DNA from: Pseudonocardiaceae bacterium
GTDB taxonomy: Bacteria; Actinomycetota; Actinomycetes; Mycobacteriales; Pseudonocardiaceae
Direction of reading: 5' to 3'
DNA: 9,925 bases
NCBI GenBank assembly: GCA_025937115.1
Contig: JAICSB010000089.1
Coordinates: forward strand, 1-9,925
Position 1 is the stretch's first letter. Every line of letters starts with the position of its first letter. The notes under the pieces are model-generated. The model did no database searches and was not told where the DNA came from. It saw nothing but the letters and a program-made list of their open reading frames with translations. This document shows positions 6,225-9,925 of this stretch, in pieces. Made by a program: the position numbers and the translations under genes.

Positions 6225-8342
6225 GTGGACATCTGGCCTGGCTCGCCCTACCCGTTGGGCGCAACCTATGACGGCGGGGGCACCAATTTCTCGATCTTCT
6301 CCGAGGCCGCGCACCGGATCGAGCTGTGCATGTTCGATGATGCGGGCAAGGAGACGCGGATCGCGCTGCCCGAACGCGACGCGCTTGTCTGGCATGGTTA
6401 TGTACCGCGGGTCAGTCCCGGCCAGCGCTACGGCTACCGGGTGCATGGTCCCTACGATCCGACGGCAGGTTTGCGATGCAACCCGAACAAGCTTCTGCTC
6501 GACCCGTATGCCAAGGCGATCGACGGCCGTATCGAGTGGAACGAGGCGCTGTTCGCCTACCGGTTCGGTGACCCGGACTCCTACAACGACGCCGACTCCG
6601 CGCCGTACGCGATGACCTCGGTCGTGGTCAACCCGTTTTTCGACTGGTCCGATGACCGGCCGCTACGGATTCCGTATCAGGAGACGGTGATCTACGAGGC
6701 GCACGTCAAGGGTATGACAATGCGCCATCCCAAGATCCCCGACGACGTCCGCGGCACTTACTCCGGCCTGGCCCACCCAGTCATGATCAAGCACCTCCGT
6801 GACCTCGGAGTGACCGCGGTGGAGCTGATGCCGGTGCATCAGTTCGTGCACGATTCCACACTCGTCGAGCGCGGGCTGTCCAACTACTGGGGTTACAACA
6901 CCATCGGCTTTTTCGCCCCGCACAACGACTACGCCTGCTTCGGCACCCGGGGCCAGCAGGTGCAGGAATTCAAGGCCATGGTCCGCGCGCTGCACCGGGC
7001 CGGTATCGAGGTCATCCTCGATGTGGTCTACAACCACACCGCAGAGGGTAACCATCTCGGACCGACGCTGTCTTTTCGAGGTATCGACAACCCCGCCTAC
7101 TATCGGCTGGTCGACGGTGACCTGAAACACTACTACGACACCACAGGCACCGGGAACAGCCTCAATGTTCGGCATCACGAGTCGCTGCGGCTGATCATGG
7201 ATTCGCTGCGGTACTGGGTGCTCGACATGCATGTCGATGGGTTCCGCTTCGACCTTGCGGCCACCCTGGCCCGGGAGTTCCATGAGGTGGACCGACTGTC
7301 GGCGTTCTTCGATCTGGTGAATCAGGACCCGGTGGTCAGCCAGGTCAAACTGATCGCTGAACCGTGGGACGTCGGCGAGGGCGGATATCAGGTCGGTGGC
7401 TTCCCGCCGTTGTGGACGGAATGGAACGGTAAGTACCGCGATACTGTGCGCGATTTCTGGCGCGGCGAACCGGGGACGCTGGCCGAGTTCGCCTCCCGGT
7501 TCACCGGCTCATCGGATCTCTATGAAGCAGACGGCCGCCGCCCCATCGCCTCGATCAATTTTGTGACGGCGCACGACGGGTTCACGTTGAACGATCTGGT
7601 GTCCTACAACCACAAACACAATGATGAGAATGGCGAAGGTAATCGGGACGGTGAGAGTCACAATCGTTCGTGGAACTGCGGCGTCGAGGGTCCCACCGAT
7701 GTCGGCAGGATTATCGCCTTGCGGGAACGTCAGAAACGTAACTTTCTGACCACTCTGTTGCTGTCCCAAGGCGTTCCGATGCTCGCGCACGGCGACGAGC
7801 TGGGCCGTACCCAAGAGGGCAACAACAACGTCTACTGCCAGGACAGCAAGATCAGCTGGGTGGACTGGGACGAGGCGCGACTGAACTCCGTCCTCACCGA
7901 GTTCACCGCCCAACTCGCCCAGCTGCGCGCTGATCACCCGGTGTTCCGTCGTCGCCGGTTCTTTCAGGGCCGCTCGATCCGCGGCTCCAACATCGAGGAC
8001 ATCGCCTGGCTGCGCCCGAACGGACAGCAGATGAGCGAGGAGGACTGGAACGTCCCGGCCCACAAGAGCGTCGCGATCTTCCTCAACGGTCGGGGCATCC
8101 CCGAAGTCGATGATCTCGGCGAGCGGATCATCGACGATTCGTTCCTGCTCCTCATCAATGCCCACCACCGGCAGATCACCTTCACGCTGCCCGATGCGGA
8201 TTACGGTCGAAGCTGGGAGTTCGTGGTGGATACCACCGACCCGCTGCTGGCCAACGCCCGACGCAAGCAGCGTGACGCCGTACCTGGCGGCAAGTTACGG
8301 GTGCAGGCGCGGGCGATGATCGTGCTCCGCTGCCGATACTGA
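6225..8342 (+). CDS. glgX: Glycogen debranching enzyme GlgX (isoamylase type)
   Basis: A 705-residue GH13 (subfamily 11-like) cytoplasmic enzyme that hydrolyses alpha-1,6 branch linkages of phosphorylase-limited glycogen, or of branched maltodextrins feeding trehalose synthesis (TreX). The N-terminal CBM48-like domain covers about residues 8-100 (PLGATYDGGGTNFSIFSE, GQRYGYRVHGPYDP, NPNKLLLDPYAKAI). The barrel holds region I DVVYNH (266-271), region II GFRFD with predicted nucleophile Asp343 and Arg341, region III AEPWDVG with acid/base Glu379, and region IV TAHDGFTL with Asp451. GNNNVYCQD and the C-terminal beta domain follow. The length is normal for actinobacterial GlgX (about 700). The GTG start has GGAGG 4 nt upstream. 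It diverges from argS and converges on a lipoprotein gene 27 bp past its end. No treY or treZ lies in the window, so I prefer GlgX over a dedicated TreX role. Confidence 0.95.
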   Translation: MDIWPGSPYPLGATYDGGGTNFSIFSEAAHRIELCMFDDAGKETRIALPERDALVWHGYVPRVSPGQRYGYRVHGPYDPTAGLRCNPNKLLLDPYAKAIDGRIEWNEALFAYRFGDPDSYNDADSAPYAMTSVVVNPFFDWSDDRPLRIPYQETVIYEAHVKGMTMRHPKIPDDVRGTYSGLAHPVMIKHLRDLGVTAVELMPVHQFVHDSTLVERGLSNYWGYNTIGFFAPHNDYACFGTRGQQVQEFKAMVRALHRAGIEVILDVVYNHTAEGNHLGPTLSFRGIDNPAYYRLVDGDLKHYYDTTGTGNSLNVRHHESLRLIMDSLRYWVLDMHVDGFRFDLAATLAREFHEVDRLSAFFDLVNQDPVVSQVKLIAEPWDVGEGGYQVGGFPPLWTEWNGKYRDTVRDFWRGEPGTLAEFASRFTGSSDLYEADGRRPIASINFVTAHDGFTLNDLVSYNHKHNDENGEGNRDGESHNRSWNCGVEGPTDVGRIIALRERQKRNFLTTLLLSQGVPMLAHGDELGRTQEGNNNVYCQDSKISWVDWDEARLNSVLTEFTAQLAQLRADHPVFRRRRFFQGRSIRGSNIEDIAWLRPNGQQMSEEDWNVPAHKSVAIFLNGRGIPEVDDLGERIIDDSFLLLINAHHRQITFTLPDADYGRSWEFVVDTTDPLLANARRKQRDAVPGGKLRVQARAMIVLRCRY

Positions 8343-8369
8343 GTGCTGCTGCTTTACCATTGACTGTGG

Positions 8370-8867
8370 TTATAGCCATTGGGCGACGCCACCATGGCCC
8401 GAACAGGTACCTTGCCGATGTTGGCTGAAGCTGTATTCGCCGTCGGAGCACCGGGCGGTGGCACCGGCCGGTGCTGCGGCAGCCTGCTGGGGTCGGTGGA
8501 CGCAGTTGCCGTTGCTGTTGCGGTAATAGTCCGCGTCGCACGAAGCGCTTTGTTGCGCTGATCCGGCAGCCGGGGGAGCGACTGCCGCGATACGGGGCGC
8601 AGATACCTGAGGCGGCGGTGGCGGCAGCGCTGCGGGAGATGCCGCCGGTGCCGGGGCGGCCACAACAGCAGGTGCGGTCGTTAGCAGAGTTGGACCCGGC
8701 AACGGTGCTGCAGAACTGCTGCTCACCTGAGACTGCGGATCGGAAGATTGCGTCACCGTCCCGTTCTGGCATCCTGCAATCGAGGCGCTACCGATGAAAA
8801 GTACGCTGATTGTTACCAGGGAGGCGAGTACGCTCCGAGCGTCGAAGCGCGAGCCGGTCGGCGACAT
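8370..8867 (-). CDS. DUF3761-type lipoprotein of unknown function
   Basis: A 165-residue exported lipoprotein. From ATG 8867 it has a signal peptide (SVLASLVTISVLFIGSASIAGC) with lipid-attachment Cys33 in the lipobox IAGC, a low-complexity Ser/Ala/Pro linker (about 37-107, including a PPPPP run) and a compact C-terminal domain. That domain contains CDADYYRNSNGNCVHRP (110-126), then ARCSDGEYSFSQHRQGTCSGHGG (138-160), and ends VAQWL. The paired cysteines (110/122, 140/155) and the YSFSQHRQGTCSGHGGVA signature are those of DUF3761, a small actinobacterial secreted domain without known function. The frame stays open 33 codons upstream to ATG 8966, but the signal peptide favours 8867. The gene converges on glgX with a 27-bp gap and no visible terminator. 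The linker suggests the domain is held away from the membrane, perhaps within the cell wall. Confidence 0.85.
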   Translation of the reverse strand: MSPTGSRFDARSVLASLVTISVLFIGSASIAGCQNGTVTQSSDPQSQVSSSSAAPLPGPTLLTTAPAVVAAPAPAASPAALPPPPPQVSAPRIAAVAPPAAGSAQQSASCDADYYRNSNGNCVHRPQQAAAAPAGATARCSDGEYSFSQHRQGTCSGHGGVAQWL

Positions 8868-8940
8868 GTCATCTCTTTCGTAGGTCCCCGCGACGTCGGT
8901 GTGCGCGGTCTGCTCATTGTTCGCCGAACTAACTACCGGC

Positions 8941-8954
8941 GTTACAGATGTAAC
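8941..8954. promoter_or_regulatory. Palindromic operator candidate, GTTACA-GA-TGTAAC
   Basis: Two perfect 6-bp arms with a 2-bp centre lie 74 bp upstream of the DUF3761 lipoprotein start and 21 bp before the -10 candidate of the opposite-strand gene. The dyad symmetry suits a dimeric regulator. It resembles the GTTAC/GTAAC half-sites of several actinobacterial regulators (GlnR, MtrA), but the 4-bp gap between the GTTAC and GTAAC cores does not fit the usual GlnR spacing of 6. No regulator can be assigned. Confidence 0.4.
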
Positions 8955-8974
8955 ATTGAGTGCCACACCTACGA

Positions 8975-8980
8975 TAGAAT
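8975..8980 (+). promoter_or_regulatory. Candidate -10 element (TAGAAT) for the right-hand gene
   Basis: TAGAAT matches 5 of 6 positions of the TATAAT consensus. There is no good TTGACA-like -35; the expected place (about 8952-8957) overlaps the end of the GTTACA/TGTAAC palindrome. A start near 8987 would leave a leader of about 143 nt before ATG 9130. From 8981 to 9129 I see no other structure or gene. Confidence 0.3.
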
Positions 8981-9129
8981 CCAGTGCGCCAGACTAGACG
9001 GAAAACCGTTTCAGGCGCAGCAGGGTCGATCGATTTCAGGCCGACAGTCGGAGCCCTCGCCGCTAGCGACGCCACGCCCGCCACGTTCCAGGCGTACCCG
9101 GTGCACGCGCAGAGTGGCCCGTTGGCAGA

Positions 9130-9925
9130 ATGGCGGGCGTGTGCGCAAGATCGTTTGTAGAGCACCTGTCCGGTTTGAGCGAAGTGTCGCTGATCGCGTT
9201 GCTGCAAGCACGTCCGGACGTCCTGGTGCAGCCGGTGCCGCGTGGTTTCAGTCAGCTCGCGCAGCGGCTGGGTGGTGTCGAGTCGCTCACCGCCGCGTTG
9301 CGGAGCGCGAACCGGGACATGGTGATGGCGGGGCAGGCCACCGTCGTCCTTGGCGCCTCGGCCACAGTGCCGGCTCTCGCGCGGCTGCTGAATGCCCCAG
9401 AGCAGGCCGTGCGGGCCGGCGTAGCCCAACTGTGCGGGCTGGGGCTGGCCTGGGACAGCTCTGGGATCCTGTGCCTGCCGGAACGACTGGAGGCGCACTG
9501 GTTGGCCGAGATCGGCGGCGGCCGGCCGGTGGAGAAGATCGCGGGATCGGTCCTCGCGGAGAACCTGCGCGCGGCCCTCGGCGCGTTCGGTGCGGCGACC
9601 GATGGGCTGCGTAAGCCTGAACTGACAGCGCAACTGTCCGCGTTCATGACGGATTTACCCTTGCTGAGCAAGGTGATCGCTGGGCTGCCGAAACCGGTTA
9701 AGGACCGGCTCAGCGAGTTCCGACGCGGCTATCACGACTACCACTCCGGATTCGTCCGTTCCCAGCCGGGTGACCCGACCAAGCTGCTCCTCGCGGCCGG
9801 CCTGCTGCTGCCGGTCAACTATGCGCTTGAGCTGCCCAGGGAGGTAGCGGTCGCCGCGTGGCTAGCCGAACGCGAACTCACGATGACAGGACGGCCATCT
9901 TTTCCGTTGGCCGGTGCCGACGATG
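9130..9925 (+). CDS. XPB/Ssl2-like helicase N-terminal domain protein (Rv0862c-like), N-terminal part
   Basis: The first 265 residues of a protein that runs off the right edge; relatives are about 750 residues. The opening (SFVEHLSGLSEVSLIALLQARPDVLVQPVPRGFSQLAQRL, about residues 9-47) matches the start of actinobacterial proteins carrying the Helicase_C_3 / XPB-Ssl2 N-terminal domain, such as mycobacterial Rv0862c. An alpha-helical winged-helix-like stretch follows, and a family-type ELPREVAVAAWLA motif appears near 234-246. Relatives lack helicase ATPase motifs and often lie next to a gene for an XPB-type DNA helicase, suggesting a role in DNA repair or transcription-coupled processes, but the biochemical function is unproven. 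The start is uncertain: ATG 9130 and GTG 9139 are both in frame, and neither has a strong Shine-Dalgarno. It diverges from the DUF3761 lipoprotein gene. Confidence 0.75.
   Translation, partial: MAGVCARSFVEHLSGLSEVSLIALLQARPDVLVQPVPRGFSQLAQRLGGVESLTAALRSANRDMVMAGQATVVLGASATVPALARLLNAPEQAVRAGVAQLCGLGLAWDSSGILCLPERLEAHWLAEIGGGRPVEKIAGSVLAENLRAALGAFGAATDGLRKPELTAQLSAFMTDLPLLSKVIAGLPKPVKDRLSEFRRGYHDYHSGFVRSQPGDPTKLLLAAGLLLPVNYALELPREVAVAAWLAERELTMTGRPSFPLAGADD

Noticed and set aside
6027..6446. 140-codon in-frame upstream extension of argS (total 728 codons)
   Set aside because: It crosses the glgX start region and antisense glgX, has no family resemblance, and a TTG with a good ribbon of homology and a Shine-Dalgarno lies at 6026. 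Open frames of this length are common in GC-rich DNA.
7509..8168. 219-codon minus-strand frame within glgX
   Set aside because: It is antisense to conserved GlgX sequence, including region IV, with no ribosome-binding site or recognisable domain.
8343..8369. Search for a terminator between the convergent glgX and lipoprotein genes
   Set aside because: The 27-bp gap has no inverted repeat or T-run, so no terminator is called there.
8748..9614. 288-codon plus-strand frame spanning the lipoprotein start and the helicase-N-domain gene
   Set aside because: It is Arg/Pro/Gly-rich shadow sequence overlapping two better-supported genes in other frames, with no recognisable motif.

Overview
The window looks like chromosomal DNA from a high-GC actinobacterium, probably in or near Pseudonocardiales/Mycobacteriales. 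The reasons are strong G/C third-position bias, frequent GTG and TTG starts, and gene types typical of that group: a Rv3722c-type aspartate aminotransferase, a Rv0862c-like XPB/Ssl2 helicase-N-domain protein and a DUF3761 lipoprotein. This placement rests on remembered family resemblance, not on a search. I see no rRNA, tRNA, CRISPR array, insertion sequence or phage gene.

Layout, left to right. (1) 1-692, minus strand: N-terminal 230 codons of a family-5 (peptide/nickel-type) ABC-transporter substrate-binding lipoprotein that runs off the left edge. (2) 693-931: a 239-bp divergent intergenic region with no clear promoter. (3) 932-2590, plus: a stand-alone GH13 enzyme related to trehalose synthase (TreS), followed 80 bp later by (4) 2671-3960, plus: a PLP-dependent class I aminotransferase of the actinobacterial AspAT (Aminotran_MocR) type. 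(5) 3950-4105, minus: a 51-residue zinc-ribbon miniprotein that overlaps the aminotransferase tail-to-tail by 11 bp. (6) 4193-4253: a 28-bp-stem hairpin with a 5-nt loop, directly downstream of (7) argS, 4260-6026, minus. (8) 6027-6224: a 198-bp divergent intergenic region containing small hairpins. (9) 6225-8342, plus: glgX, the glycogen debranching enzyme. (10) 8370-8867, minus: a DUF3761 lipoprotein convergent with glgX. (11) 8868-9129: a 262-bp divergent intergenic region with a GTTACA-GA-TGTAAC palindrome and a good -10 candidate. (12) 9130 to the right edge, plus: N-terminal 265 codons of the helicase-N-domain protein.

Functionally, the window mixes alpha-glucan/trehalose metabolism (TreS-like GH13, GlgX), amino-acid and translation functions (aspartate aminotransferase, arginyl-tRNA synthetase), two exported lipoproteins and a DNA-repair-associated protein. 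The frequent strand switches argue against one large operon. The only plausible co-transcribed pair is the GH13 enzyme with the aminotransferase. No clear novel multi-gene system is visible. The items most worth checking are the long palindrome after argS, the overlapping zinc-ribbon miniprotein, the ArgS type, and the palindrome in the region upstream of the DUF3761 lipoprotein.
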